Part shown: one piece after another, positions 37,262-50,300 of the stretch | How the letters are laid out: each line of letters opens with the position of its first letter | Position numbering within the stretch: position 1 is the stretch's first letter | DNA from: Pterobdella sp. o SKG-2022 | Lineage: Eukaryota > Annelida > Clitellata > Hirudinida > Piscicolidae | DNA: 64,000 bases | Direction: 5' to 3' | Assembly (NCBI GenBank): GCA_964035795.1 | Contig: OZ038321.1 | Span: forward strand, 24,329,986-24,393,985 | Notes under the pieces: generated by a model | Told to the model about the DNA's origin: nothing | The model's database searches: none | Seen by the model: the letters and a program-made list of their open reading frames with translations, nothing else | Made by a program: the position numbers and the translations under genes

Positions 37262-39310
37262 TGTTTATCCTATGTTTATAGGCATCACGTTTTTAACAAA
37301 TTTTCTCCATATTTTCCTGTCTTGAAACATTTTTTCTATTTGTTCTAAGTTTAAGTTTGTGTCTCTTAAGATAGTCTTCCACCATGTAAAAGGGGGTCTT
37401 TCTCGCTTTTTTTTCAGGTCTTTACTTCCTCTAAAGCCTTGCATGCAGGAGTTTCCTCTGGGAGTCTCATCAGATGCCCTAACCAGTTGAGGCGTCTTTG
37501 TTTTATTGTCGAGCTTCATGGTGTGTCTATTTTTGATATTTTATATGTCGATGTTTGAAATAGTTTTAGGCCAACGAATATCAATTATTTGTCTTGGGAG
37601 TCTTCTATGAAACGCATCTATCTTATCTTCTTGGGTTTGTGTTAATACCCATATCTCGCTGCTGTATAGAAAAAAATTTTCTGCGTATGCTTTGAAGATC
37701 CGTATCATGTGGTCTTTATTTATTTTTTTACTGGTAAAGATATAGTTGTGCTTTTTTATTGTGTTTATTGTTTGTATTTTTCTGTTTTCTATTTCAGTGT
37801 TGTTGTGTATGTAGCTTCCTAGGATTTTACTTTTTTTTCATTTTTAAGATGAGTAATGCTAGGGATTGAATATTCTTCAGATTTTTTTATATTTATTTCA
37901 AGGTTGTATTAAACTAACGGTATTGATTAGTATTTTTGACTTGGCATTTTCTATGTGTTGTTTTGGGGTTGTAATCCAGGTGATGCCATCTGCGTATTTA
38001 GGTTCAATATTGAATTTTTCATTGTTGCGATTTATTTTTGCTTGTGGACTATTAAGGCATGAGGCGAGATATAATATGAACAATGTGGCGTTTAGGCAGT
38101 TTCCTTGAATGAACCCTGTGTTGGTTTGGATTTTTTCACTGAGGGGCTTGTCAACTTTGATTTTTAGCGTTGTTTCATTTATAAAAAAATTTCATACGGC
38201 TCCAATAATACTTTTTCAAGCTGGTCAAGTAGCAACTTTCTGTTAACTGTATCAATGGCTTTTGAGATATCAAGCATTAAAATATATATTTTGTAGTTGC
38301 TTGATTGTATCGCTTTTTCCGCTAGCTGCTTAACAGCGAAAACGTGCTCGGTTGTGCTTCGGCCGGGTTGTTATGCGGCCTGGTCTTGTGGAATCTTGTT
38401 TTTTAGTCTCAACCAACAGCGTTTGATTAAACATATGGCGAGAATTTTTTCGATTGTATATAGCAGTACAATAGGTTTTAGGTTTTCAACAGAGCTTCTT
38501 TTTTTTCCTGGTTTTTTGTAATGGGGTGAGAATACCAGTTTTAATTTCTAATGGTATTTCTCCTGTGTTTGCCATTTCGTTGAAAATGTCTGTTATTTCT
38601 TTATATATTTCTTTTGTTGCATATTTTATTAGTTCGTTTTTTATATTGTCAATACCTGTGCTTTTTCCATTTTTCATGCCTTTTGTTGCATCGGCTATTT
38701 CTTCAGTTGTGAAAGGTATGCTCATAGGGCAAGAAGTGTATATTTTTTTCTCATAGTTCTTCTCATTTGGTGCAAGTATTTTTTCAAAGTGGTTTCTGAT
38801 TGTATTTGCTTGTTCTTCAGGTGAGTTGACAATGTTTTCATTATCATCATGAATAATTAATGGAAGTTTTTTTTTGAGTTTTTGCAATTGTCTCATGGCA
38901 TGGTGTTACTTGTTGGAATCAATTTTGTGTTTTTCAATTTCTTCTAGTTATTTGTCCATTTTATTTTGTTCTTCAGTTTTTAGAATTTTATATATTTGTT
39001 TTCTTATTATTCGTCTTTCATGTATTTTATTAATTTTTATAGATTTTTTTGGCATGCCTCTATATCTGCTGTTAACTTTTAATTGATTTTTGTTAATTTT
39101 ATAAGTTCTTGGTTATCTGATTTATTATTTTTGACTTGATGGCCCAGTATTGCTGATCCAGCTAGATTACATAGTTTTTTGATATTGTTCCATCTTTCTT
39201 GAGGTGTGTTTGGGAATGTATTTTGATTTTTGTATAGAAGCTCATAAGTTTTTTGTTTGTAAAGTTGTTGATAATGTTTTCGATTTAGCTTAGTTGTATT
39301 TATAGCCTGA
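37262..39310 (-). mobile_element. Non-LTR retrotransposon fragment with reverse transcriptase remains
   Basis: On the minus strand: a linker block (about 39,300-39,090; AGSAILGHQVKNN), the start of the reverse-transcriptase domain (38,896-38,486; MKNGKSTGIDNIKNELIKYA), degraded palm sequence, and the C-terminal tail (37,519-37,265; DLKKKRERPPFTWWKTILRD, ending DRKIWRKFVKNVMP). Stops and frame changes break it. It differs from the CR1-like element at 6-8 kb and is closer to RTE-type tails. It lies between the two elongase genes. Confidence 0.88.
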
Positions 39311-39879
39311 ATTGGTTATTTTCTATTTTTTTTTTATTTTTGTCCAAATGATGGTTGAGGTGCTTTTAATATATAAAGTATTTATTGAAAAAACTGAAAA
39401 AAAATTAAAGTTGTATGTTTCCCAAAACATTTTATTTGGGCAACTACTGTTTAAAATTATTATAAAAATTATTTATCTACTATCTTACTTACGTGTGCAT
39501 GACTTAATCACCATACTGTCTGAGTAGTGCCAAAATACATAATAATAATAAACTTCGTATTATAGTCAAGTACTTCTTTGAAACAATGACCTAGAAATTC
39601 AAATTGTTGCACTTGTGATTGGTTGTAGGAATAAGTAACACCCAAGGTATTATCATAACGAGGTAATTTTGTTAAAGAAATCTTAAGAATCTTCTTGATT
39701 TTTTAATCTTCAAATGAGGAAATATTAGATACATTCATTGTTTTATCAAAACATTGAAGTTTTCGATATTTTCAACTAAATCATTATTCATTAGTGAAGT
39801 TATTATGAAATTTTATAAATATATATATAGTTAATCATTGAAAAGTGATTACAGATCAAGGAGAATAATTTCAGTAAAG
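39311..39879. other. AT-rich spacer between LINE fragments
   Basis: No coding or structural feature recognised. Confidence 0.45.
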
Positions 39880-40345
39880 CTAACATAGTTGCAATTTCAT
39901 CAAAGTCGCACTGCCAAAACTTTTCTTCAAGCCGATTACTATTCTTCATCTCGTGTTTGCCTCAATCGCCTTCATTGGTTGCCAGTCGCACTAAGAGCCC
40001 AGTTTAAGTTACTGTGGCTCACCACTAATATTCTATATTTTAATCAGCCGGCTTACTTATAAAAGCTTTTTTCTATCAGACAGACTCATGAGTCTCTCAG
40101 GTCTTCGAACTCTGGTTTAGGCCTGCATTAGCCTGTCTCTCCTAACTCTTTTTTGCATATCGCCCCTCATTTATGGAATTATCCTTATTTAAGCTGCGTC
40201 TTTCAGCTTTCTTTAATTATTTTTACAGGCGTTTAAAAATATAATTTATAGCCGTATTTTTCAGCCCTACTTCTTTTGGCTACACATTCGCCTCTGCAGC
40301 AAACCTAGTTTTGAAACTGCGCGCCTTACAAAAGAATAATAATAA
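39880..40345 (+). mobile_element. CR1-like LINE 3' fragment, second copy
   Basis: The plus strand reads as a decayed version of the C-terminal block of the element at 6-8 kb: AKTFLQADYYSS, LNRLHWLPVALRAQFKLLW, then HLWN. It ends in a 3' non-coding tail CGCCTCTGCAGCAAACCTAG and an AATAATAAT tract. In-frame stops are present. Confidence 0.85.
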
Positions 40346-41039
40346 ATTGAACCTTATCATAATTCATTAAAGAGAATGATATAGAATTTTTTTCAAATAA
40401 ATTTTAATTAATTCAAAATTACTAAGATCCTACAATGTTTTTTTAAAAACTTAGATGAAATTATAAGTTTTTTATTAACACGAAGCTTCCCTTTATATTT
40501 TTTATATCAGATTATTCACCTGATAAGAATTCAACATTTTATTATGTTTTCATAATTCAAATTCCGGAAGCTAGTTATTCACAATGTTTTTTAATACATT
40601 TTGATTTTTTACGTCAAGATGATTAGGTTTTAAGAAGCATTCATTTTCAAAATAAGCTACACTTTTCGATAGCTCTTATAACGAAATACTGAATAATTGT
40701 TTGATTAACAAATGTCCATAAAACAAATTTATCATAAACTAAACGAATATGCATTAAAAAACTTAACTATATTTTGACGCAGACGAAATTTAATTATACA
40801 TTTTTAAATAAAAGCTGAAACCGTTTGGGAAAATCTTTCAAAGTGACAAAAGTGTATTTATTTTTATATATATTCATGCATTGTTCCCATATATTATTCA
40901 TAAAATTATTAACAAAGTTTCCAACAATTCAGCAAATATACAATATAAGGAAATAAATTATTTTAAAAAACATTTCTTAAATGATTTTTTATTCGGAAAT
41001 TGTTATTTTAAACATAAAAAAGACTTGATAATGAAACTA
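40346..41039. other. Downstream of the second elongase-like gene
   Basis: AT-rich; nothing recognised apart from the probable 3' UTR of the neighbouring gene. Confidence 0.45.
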
Positions 41040-41849
41040 TCAATTTAATTTTTTATCAATTTTCTTAGATGATGTTATATTAAATGAATGTTTAAATGCT
41101 AGACATAATGAACTAAAATAGAAAAAGAATCCAATAATAGCAGTGTTAAGGTTACCTCCACACGATATCGTATTTCTTAATTGTGTTATATTAAGCAAAA
41201 TAACCAGCATCATTAAAGACATTTCAAAAACAATTTTAAAAAAATTCAATGAAGTAATTAGTTTTTTGAATACTTTTGGAACGTAAATGAAATCAAGATA
41301 CAAAATTGAAAAATATAAATATTTGAAACCATTTATTAAGTAGCCTACAGATCCATACCATAGAGCCGTCGAAACAAAATTTCCATAATTGAACCATGTG
41401 TAAAGAAAGTTGAATGTGTGGGAATAGATATGTATAAATGTTAATGGCTTTCTCATCAAAATCAAAAACATGGTGTCGCCTAGTTCCAAAATTTTTGATG
41501 CGGCATACAAAAAAGTCCATAATGCGGTTGGATCTTTTACAAAAAACTCACTATTACAAACAGAATAAATTAACCCTCTGTTTTGAATGATTTCTTTTAG
41601 CTCTGGGATGTAATATCTAGCTCCGTAAAAGTTGAAGATGCCCACAAACAAATTCCATATAATGAGTCTATACTTTAAATTGTGTATTTTTTTGTTTTTC
41701 CTCAAAATGTCGGCACTTTTACTGAAAGTAATATATGATATGGCAAAAAGAATGGCGTAGATTTTCGTTTCGTATATAACTTTTAGTGCCCAATCACTAT
41801 TAAAAGTACTTTCAAACTGATTCATGTCAAGCTTCAATTTTTGAGGCAT
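41040..41849 (-). CDS. ELOVL-family paralogue with degraded active site, intronless
   Basis: 269 residues from a true ATG (MPQKLKLDMN). It matches the elongase at 36.1 kb over its whole length: same membrane pattern, KILELGDTMF kept (residues 119-128), and the WNLF and WYG landmarks. The histidine box reads HIYSH (140-144) instead of HVYHH. The second motif reads GYLINGFKYLYF instead of NYFIHSIMYAYY, so the Asn and His that help form the metal site are Gly169 and Asn173. Losing a box histidine is expected to abolish condensing activity (established for ELO enzymes). The frame is otherwise fully open, so it is either a retained non-catalytic paralogue or a young pseudogene. Same strand as its partner, about 4.1 kb upstream of it. 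Confidence 0.92.
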   Translation of the reverse strand: MPQKLKLDMNQFESTFNSDWALKVIYETKIYAILFAISYITFSKSADILRKNKKIHNLKYRLIIWNLFVGIFNFYGARYYIPELKEIIQNRGLIYSVCNSEFFVKDPTALWTFLYAASKILELGDTMFLILMRKPLTFIHIYSHTFNFLYTWFNYGNFVSTALWYGSVGYLINGFKYLYFSILYLDFIYVPKVFKKLITSLNFFKIVFEMSLMMLVILLNITQLRNTISCGGNLNTAIIGFFFYFSSLCLAFKHSFNITSSKKIDKKLN

Positions 41850-44774
41850 TATATTATAATTAATGTGATTAAAAAGTTACACCAAATAAATCAACTTTAT
41901 TTTTGTTGCAGTGAAGATTCTGTTCAAACTAGACCAAAGAAAGTAAATTTTATTTTAAAGTATTTTTTAATTAATTTGTTTTTTTAGTTCATAAACAATT
42001 TTTAAAATTAAAATTGATTATAAAATATTTTTCAATTAAATTATAATTTTTACGAATTCAATCGAAAGTAGTATTCCCGATAAACTTTTAAAATGTATAA
42101 AAGCTTGGAAAAATTTTAAATTTTAAAAAATACAATTTTTGGATTAAATACTGAGTTTTAATAAGAAAAGTTTATGAAAAAGTATAATTTGTACTGAATT
42201 TATATTCTACTCATGAAACAAACAAATAACGAATATTATTATAGTGACATGAAACTGATTAAGTCTTCAAGGCCACTTTAACATATATAACCTTTGCAAA
42301 AGTTTTCAAAGGATGAAGGTTTGATGTTTCGATGAATTCCATTAATTACTTTCAAATATATATAAAAAAATAAAGTAAATTTATAATTCTGAATTACTTC
42401 ATGTGTGAATAAATAAATTTTTCAGAAAAATGCTTTTAATATAAATATTCAAATTAATTTTAGTTTTTTTTAACAAATAATATATATAACTTATGAAACA
42501 TGTATTAAAAATTTATGGATTTTTAAACAATTTTTATACAAATTTTACTTTTCAAAAGAATTTCATTACATATAAATATGTACTGAGCTATAAAAACCAT
42601 GCTTTAAATTTTAATTACAAAATGCTCAATAAAAAATATAATAATATTTGATTATTGTGTTTGACAGACATGAAGTATCTATAAAACACAATAAAATGTG
42701 TAATGAAATAATTATTTTCCGCTTGATTAGAGATGAACAATAGATATTTTTAAAGATGATTATTAAAATAGGCATATTAATTTTTCAACTAATGTTCAAT
42801 GTCATAATAGATATCATATGAACATTGTTTATATAACATAATATATGATACATACGTAAGATAATATATGTGCGTATAACAGCAAGGACATGCTTGATAT
42901 TGATAAAATAACTTCAATTTAAAGAAATTTCCAAAAAACTTCAAACGCTAGAAGTATATTTTACTTAAACTTTTCTAACAATGATTTATAATGAAATTGT
43001 GCATAGCGAAAATCTTAGTTACACAAGTAGTATTTTTAATATTTTGAATTTTAGCTTTAGTGGAGCATTTAAATACACCAATTAAGACACACTCCATTCC
43101 AGGTGCTTTATTGTCAATAAAAAGTGTTTTCATTTGAATGTTAACATTTGGCTGAAAGCATTAGAATAAAACTTCATATTTAAATACATTTTTAATTAAA
43201 AAAACAAGGTTAAACTAATCGATTTTTTTTCACACAATTGAGACATGAAGCACGGCCCAAGATACTGCTTGTATAGAATATTTTTAAAAAGAATGACTAT
43301 TTATCTGTTGCCTTCATAGGTCTGATTGATTACCTATTGAAGAGGTAAGAATGCATGTATGCGTGTAGGTTGTATTATGAAGTTATATCTTTTAATTAGA
43401 AATCTTTTGTAATGACATTGAAACCACAAAGCTCTATTGTTTTTATGACCATAAGGTACATTCAAAATATATCTTGCTTGCTTTATTAAATAACTATAGT
43501 TTAATCCATAGTTATAGTTGTGTTTTATTTCATAACATCATATAACTGAAAATATATTCAAACAAATCAATTATATGAACAAAATTAAAAATATAAAAAA
43601 TATTAGTTATATTGGGTGGAATTTATTGAATGAGTTTAGGCTTCATGAAGACTTCATAAAACATGCGTTTAACGCTGCGATATACGCGTAAAGAATAATG
43701 ATAATATAGGTCTAGACAATCAAGCAATTATTATTAAACAATAATCAGTTAAAATATACATCTAAAAGACTTAGAAAGTCTTCTATAAGCTAAGGCAGTA
43801 AAAAAAAGAAGTAGAAACGCATAAAAGACAAAAGAACAAGCTTTGAGCAGTGCTTTGCTAATTTGCAGAGCTTAATAATATTTCGAGCTTTTTTACTTGA
43901 TTTTGAAGTTGAAAAAGTTAGTTTTTAATTTTGTTTATAAATATATGCAAAAGGTGTTCATCAAACTTTTAAAAAGTTTATTTGCAAGATAACTTTTAGT
44001 ATTTTAGCTGTTATTATTAATTAAAAATTAAATTCAATTTAAAATAATTTCAAACGATTGATTAAATGTCAAGCAATTCCACAAGGAAAATTTGATATAA
44101 AATAATAAAGTAAATATATAAAAAAATGATTAGGCTAATGAATGTTTAACATTAGATATTTTGAAGATTATAATTGTATAACTAGCTGGAAACATTTCAT
44201 AACCAAGTTTTTTTTGAGTCAATATATTTTTTATTTTTATAACAACTCAAAATATTTTGTTTTAGAGATCAAATTTGAATTTCGGGTTTAAAAGTTGAAA
44301 ATATGAACTAACAGATATCAAAGGTACAAGTCGTCACTCAAGAATTCCAGGGTAAGTTATATAAAGAAGATGTTTGTCAGTAGCTCACATAATTAAAATA
44401 TCAGTAAAATTGATAAAACACACTAAAATTTCCATGCTAAAGTGATTAACACTTAGAATATAAACCGGAATCACGTTTTTTCTGAATATAATCTTTTTTC
44501 TGTGGTAAATCTCAGCGGTATTCCTCTCACAGAGCCGGATTTCAGATTATCCAGATTCCTATCTTAATTTTATTCCGTTATCTCTCAGAGCATAAGATCT
44601 TCTGGGTTTTTTTTCAAACCATGAAGAAGCGCAAGAATTTTTCCAGCTTTTTTCCTTAATTTTTACAGATTTTTTTTAGCAAAGCTTTCAACTGCGGGTG
44701 GCAAACTATGACTGCAGGTTTTCTCATTCTTATGAAAAAATTTGCATTTTTTTGAAGTTCATAGTTCAAATTTT
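41850..44774. other. Intergenic, no gene recognised
   Basis: Nearly 3 kb of strongly AT-rich DNA. I find no exon-like block, RNA gene or clear repeat. Confidence 0.5.
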
Positions 44775-44937
44775 ATTTTTAGATTATTGTCGCTCCATTT
44801 TGGGGTTTCGCTAGCTTAACAGATGTTTCACAGGGCGCTATTCCTTGTGTATTTAATTGTCGGTCCACGTGGGATCGAACCGGGTAACTTAAGATAATTA
44901 TTCTAATGCTCTACCAACTAAGCTATGCGGGTCAATT
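44775..44937 (-). mobile_element. tRNA-derived SINE copy 3
   Basis: Best-preserved head of the three copies. On the minus strand GACCCGCATAGCTTAGTTGG and TAGAGC give the acceptor/D arm and box A, TTAGA...TCTTAA pairs around AAT, and ACCCGGTTCGATCCCACGTG carries a consensus box B. A non-tRNA tail follows (AGCGCCCTGTGAAACATCTG). The acceptor stem does not close well, so it is not a working tRNA. Confidence 0.8.
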
Positions 44938-45039
44938 TACTTTGGCTTTATCAAGGGTTCGAACACGTCCCTCGTCTTTTTATACGGTCACCACAAAACT
45001 TTGTGGACTACTCGGAATTCATATATTCTGTGTCAGCGA

Positions 45040-45210
45040 TTTTTTAAATTAGTTTTCTTTTCACGCCGCTTTTGGAACTTTTGTTCACTCAACTTACACC
45101 CATTAGTTTCACTCGAAAATTTCTTAATACTAACCCGTATTCAAAACTCACTAATTTCAAATTTTTATATATTGAAGCGCCTCTGCAGCAAACCTAGTTT
45201 TAAACTATTT
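45040..45210 (+). mobile_element. CR1-like LINE 3' end, third remnant
   Basis: RRFWNFCSLNLHPLVSLENF resembles the APRLWNSLPSNL block of the 6-8 kb element. The tail GCGCCTCTGCAGCAAACCTA repeats the 3' end seen near 40,300. Confidence 0.65.
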
Positions 45211-46285
45211 TGAACATATAAATTAGTAAGCGAATGTGTTCATTGCTTGAAAATAGGCATTTTTTCAATAAGGTAGAACTATTTTAGCAAATATATGTTA
45301 CTTTACCAGTGTATATTATTCGTAGGCTTAATTAGCTGATGGTTATTCATTCTTAATGAATCTTATTCACACTGAGTTTTTCTATTTTTGTATTCTTCAA
45401 TCAAAAAAATATACGAACAAGCTTGAATATGATGCCTAAAAAATTTACTGATTCAAACCTATTGCATCATTTAATATAAACTTATGAACTAGGCACAAAA
45501 CTCATAAAATTTTTTTGATTTATTACCTTGGTAGAATTTCAACTCCTACATACCTAATGAAAAAGGTTATTCAATATAACGAGCTATCTATTGTGAGAAA
45601 TCGAGTCTTCATTTATTGCCGCAGTTTATTCTTTGGGTGAAATAACGACATCCCATTGTGAAAAACATTATGATTTTTTAAATGAATAACAGTAAGAAAG
45701 AGCATGATAAAAATAATAATTTTATTAATCATTAAAAAAAATAATACTACAATCAACATTTTTTTTTAAATAGATGTATCGAAAATTTCTCATATAAAAT
45801 TGAAAATAAAAAGTTATTCAAATAAGATAAAAAAAGATACATAAGAGTCTCTAAAAAATCACAATCAAAAATAATTAACCAAGATTTAAAATCATTTTTT
45901 AAATCGTTTCAAAGTCTGATTTATAAATATATAATTACACAATAAGAAGTAATCAAATAAAGTTTGTTTGTTAAATCGCTTTACAGTATGTGATTTTAAG
46001 ATTATTGATTATTGATATCTTTTGTCAAAAAATACTGATTCTGAAAAATTTGTCAAGGTACTTTTAAAACATGTGATATTTTAAGAGTGGCACACAAGAA
46101 ACTTCATGTCTTGATAAAAATTTTCAAAAACTTCAGTTTTATTGTATTGATATGGGCTTTTTCAATCACTATGTAAAATTAAAATTAAATTTTGGATATG
46201 TTGAATAATGTGTTTTCTTATATTTTTTAATTTCAAAAAAAAAATTTATTTATATGTTGACGTAAAATAGCTGAAATCAATATAG
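45211..46285. other. Intergenic, no gene recognised
   Basis: AT-rich, nothing supported. Confidence 0.5.
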
Positions 46286-46421
46286 TAGAAACAAGCACTA
46301 TAGTTTATTGAAAACACGAAGCTTTTCGTAAGAATATCATACATTATCATACTAGATAATGTGAGATATTCTTACGAAAAGCTTCGAGTAATAAGTTTCT
46401 CAATAAACCATAGTGTTTGTT
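46286..46421. repeat. AAGCTT-core hairpin element, about 136 bp
   Basis: Outer arms AAACAAGCACTATAGTTTAT and ATAAACCATAGTGTTTGTTT pair. Inner arms CACGAAGCTTTTCGTAAGAA and TTCTTACGAAAAGCTTCG pair around an inner CATTATC/GATAATG stem. The outer arms differ slightly. Upstream of the collagen gene. Confidence 0.9.
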
Positions 46422-46836
46422 TCTATTATTTATACGCAATGATTAAATATTCTCAAACAGTTTTAGTTTAATTTTTTATGATTTCATTCTCAAAATTTTT
46501 TATTTTTTCATGTAGTTCTCGACTATGCATAAATTTTGGATTTATTGGTTGTATTTGAAAAATTAAATAAGTAAGGAGTAATTTCATAGAGCCCTCAATT
46601 GAAGAATGCCTTATAAATAAATTAAAAATTAGTTTTATTCTAAAGATTCACTTCTCAACAGAGAGCTTAAACGTTCTTTGAAAACCATCTCATTTATAAA
46701 CATCATATCCACCAGGTGACACTACTGCTTCAGTTTTTAAGGATATGCTATTTAAGGTTTTTAAAGCCATACATTGTCATAAGTACCTCACAACTGGAAA
46801 CATTATTTACCACATTGTATCATCTTTGCAGTGAGC

Positions 46837-47314
46837 ATGGAGTGGTTTGTTTTAAGCTCACTTCCTGTTTTCTTTGCTGGTGCTAAACAGAACTTATTTT
46901 CACTTTTCTTCATTTATATCAGCCTTACAACCGTTTTAACTCAAGGTGAATGCTTATGAAAATAAATATAATTTATAAAACTTCAATTTATTTTGAATTT
47001 TGATAATCTATTTAAGAGTATTTTTCTGTTTTTTGTTAACTTTCATTACAAGTGATTGGTTTCTTTTATCAATCCTGGTTTCATATAATAAAAAATTAAG
47101 TTCAGATCATAGTGATCAAGCGTTATGCTAATTATAACTTTGAATTTCAAAATCTTTTGATGTATTCGATATATTTCAAAATTTAATTATTGAATATTAG
47201 ATATAATTTTTTTAGTTCCATGCAATATCGAAAACTGCCTCCAGTGCCAACAACCTAACAAATGCTCAGTCTGCCAACAGGACTATTACTTAGACGAGGA
47301 TGCAAAATGCTTAA
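46837..47314 (+). other. Collagen exons 1-2: signal segment and Cys-rich module
   Basis: Exon 1 (46837-46945) encodes a short polar start and a hydrophobic core ending LTTVLTQ. Exon 2 (47216-47314) encodes [20 protein letters not shown] followed by [12 protein letters not shown], a C-x4-C-x2-C-x5-C-x2-C-x10-C pattern like furin/EGF-type cysteine repeats. Both exons end in phase 1. Confidence 0.85.
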
Positions 47315-50300
47315 GTGGGGGTTTTCATTAAATAATATGAAATTTTTATCAAATAAAAAAAATTTTTTTTATTATGCATAAAAAAATAAGAATTCTGCGA
47401 AAATAAAAATTCAAAAACCGATTTTTCAACATCATTCTAATGACTTGTTGAAATTATCCTATAAAATGAATATTCATGTTTTCTCCATTCTAACCTCTCT
47501 AGCATTGGAGCAGAAATGTTTCACGCGCCAAGACATCATATTGATGCTTGATTCGAGTAGCAGCATCAGGCCTGAAGATTGGGCTCGTCTGAAAACCTTT
47601 TCCAATTCCATAATCCGTGAACTAAAGGTTGAAAGGGATGTTGTTCATTTCGGTTTGATCCGGTATTCATCCAATGCACAGGTTTTTATAAGTTTCATCA
47701 TCGTTTTGCGTCCGTTTCCATGCTAGCATGGATTGGACAAAAAAGTTTTTAGATTGCATTAGTTGAATATATTTTAACTAATTGAAAAATATCTGAAAAT
47801 TTTTAAAACATAATTTGAAAATATAAACTTGATATAATTTCATTTTTAAAATGATGGTTTAAAACTGAAATAAAAATCAAAGGTGATAACTTCATTGACA
47901 TCGGATAAAAACACTTTGATGAATCAAGTAGAGAACCTACAATTCATGGGCGGTTCCACGAACCTGAGCCAAGCATTGGATCTTGCTTTCAGCGAGTTTG
48001 CGCGTTCAGGCCGGCCTGTTGCCTCGAAGGTTTGAAAAGTTTTCATTGTTTTCACGAACTTCATTCTTTTGCATTGTTCATGGATCTCAAATGAATCAAA
48101 CATTTTATCACTTGATAACTGTAAATCTTATTCAAATTTTCAGTTTCAATTGTGAAAAGTTAATTAGTTAACATAATGAAAGTTACACTATTCAGGCAAT
48201 AATCGTTATAACTGATGGACAATCTGATGACGAGAGGCGCTCAACCATTGCTGCAAACAGGGTCAAACTGAATGGGATCCGTATAATCGGAGCGGTCGTC
48301 ACGCCCTCTAGAAATACCCCAGGTGTGACAGTATTTAGTTAATTTAAAATGTTAATTTACAAAAAATGTTTTGAAGGTTTTGTTGAGATGACACAAGTAG
48401 CTTCTTCTCCTGATGAAGTGCTCAGACTTTGGAGTACAGATTTCTTAAATCTAGTTTCGAATGCCAAGAGAAATCTCATTCTTGAATTCACTTGCAAACG
48501 TAGTGCACCAAAAGGTAACAGCTATTCAGAAACTCTGAAGAATTTTAGATAAAACAAAAATAATAGGAAGACCAGGAGCTGTTGGACCAGTGGGGACTCC
48601 AGGAGGAGTGGGTACTCCGGGACTTCCTGGCAACCCTGGCATTCCAGGACGAGCAGGAAACAATGGCCAACTAGGATTTCCAGGAGTGCCAGGACAAATT
48701 GGATTACCTGGAACAGATGGTTGTGAAAAATTCAAAATAACCAAGCATTATAAAATTTAAGTTTATTATTAATGAAATTTTTACAAACTCAAGGGATTAA
48801 TGGTCTGCCAGGATCGCCTGGTTTACCTGGGAGAACGGGGTTACAAGGACCTCAAGGTTTTCAAGGCCCTCCAGGTCCGCCGGGAGATACTGGTGCATCA
48901 GGACCTTTGGGAAGACCAGGTAGTCAAGGGAATTTAGGTTCACCAGGACTTCCAGGCCCACCTGGTCAACCTGGTGTAAATGGTCTTCCTGGGAACGATG
49001 GAAGACAAGGAAATCCTGGGCCAGATGGACCTAGAGGTAATCGAGGACCCGATGGACAACCTGGTTTGTTTGGTCCATCTGGACCCAGAGGATCCCCCGG
49101 AAACCCTGGATCCACCGGCCTTCCAGGTCCCGCAGGAGCTACTGGTTTCTTAGGAGTTCAAGGACAGCCTGGAAACCCTGGATCTCTTGGAAATAAAGGC
49201 TTACCAGGTTTACAAGGAAACACTGGATCCCCTGGACCAAGCGGGCTTCAAGGAAACCAAGGAGTGCCAGGACAGCAAGGTTTAACCGGATTTGTTGGAC
49301 AACCAGGAATACCTGGGCTTCCAGGACCTCCTGGACTTTTAGGTCCTCTTGGACCACCTGGTCCACCTGGACCTGCTGGCCAAAGCGGAGCTGCAGGACA
49401 AAAAGGTTTGTTTGAATAATTTTCATAGAATTTTATATAACATTTTACACTTGTAAATATTCTCAAAATTCATTCATTATTATTATTATTATTATTATTA
49501 TTCATATGACAATATGGTTCCAGGTGATCCTGGTCCTGCAGGCCTTGATGGAAACACTGGTTTTGCTGGTTTGCCTGGACTATCAGGTGCTCCTGGGCCA
49601 CAAGGAAACACAGGAAGTCCTGGTTCTTTGGGTCAACCCGGACTTCCGGGACAGCCTGGATCTCCTGGACCTGTTGGAAACGTAGGATTCCCAGGTAACA
49701 AAATAAAAATTGATTTAAATAAACAACGGTTTTAAGGTATAGTGATGCATGAAATTTTTCAATCAAAATCTGATGTTAATTTTTTTAATTGAAACTTTCT
49801 CATTTATAAAAATTTAAACTTTTGTGATTAGTTATATTATTATATTAACTACCTAATTCTTTAATCAAAATAATAATTCTCATCATCTAGTTCACTTGAA
49901 TTTGATTTGAAAAGGACAACCTGGAGCACCTGGTTCACCTGGTTCTTCTGGACAAGCTGGTTCAGCAGGTGTTCAAGGGGGATTGGGGAGGCCTGGTGAG
50001 GTTGGGGATACAGGTTCACCTGGAGACACAGGTTTGCGAGGTGCACCTGGAGAACCAGGAAATGCTGGACCGACTGGCCGAAATGGTAACAGAGGACCTG
50101 ATGGATCACCAGGTTTTCCTGGGCCAGAAGGACAACCAGGAGGTCCAGGAGAAGCAGGTACATTTTTAAGTTTTGATAAATCTAGTTATTTCGAAAACTT
50201 TTTAATTGCAATTTTGATTAAAGTTACTAACTTTTATAGATGTTTAATTGAATTTTTAATTTTATTTATGAGAAGTTTACATGCCTAATTATTTCTTCTT

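Noticed and set aside
44866..44937. Functional tRNA gene
   Set aside because: Box A and box B are good, but the acceptor stem does not pair properly and the head continues into a SINE body.
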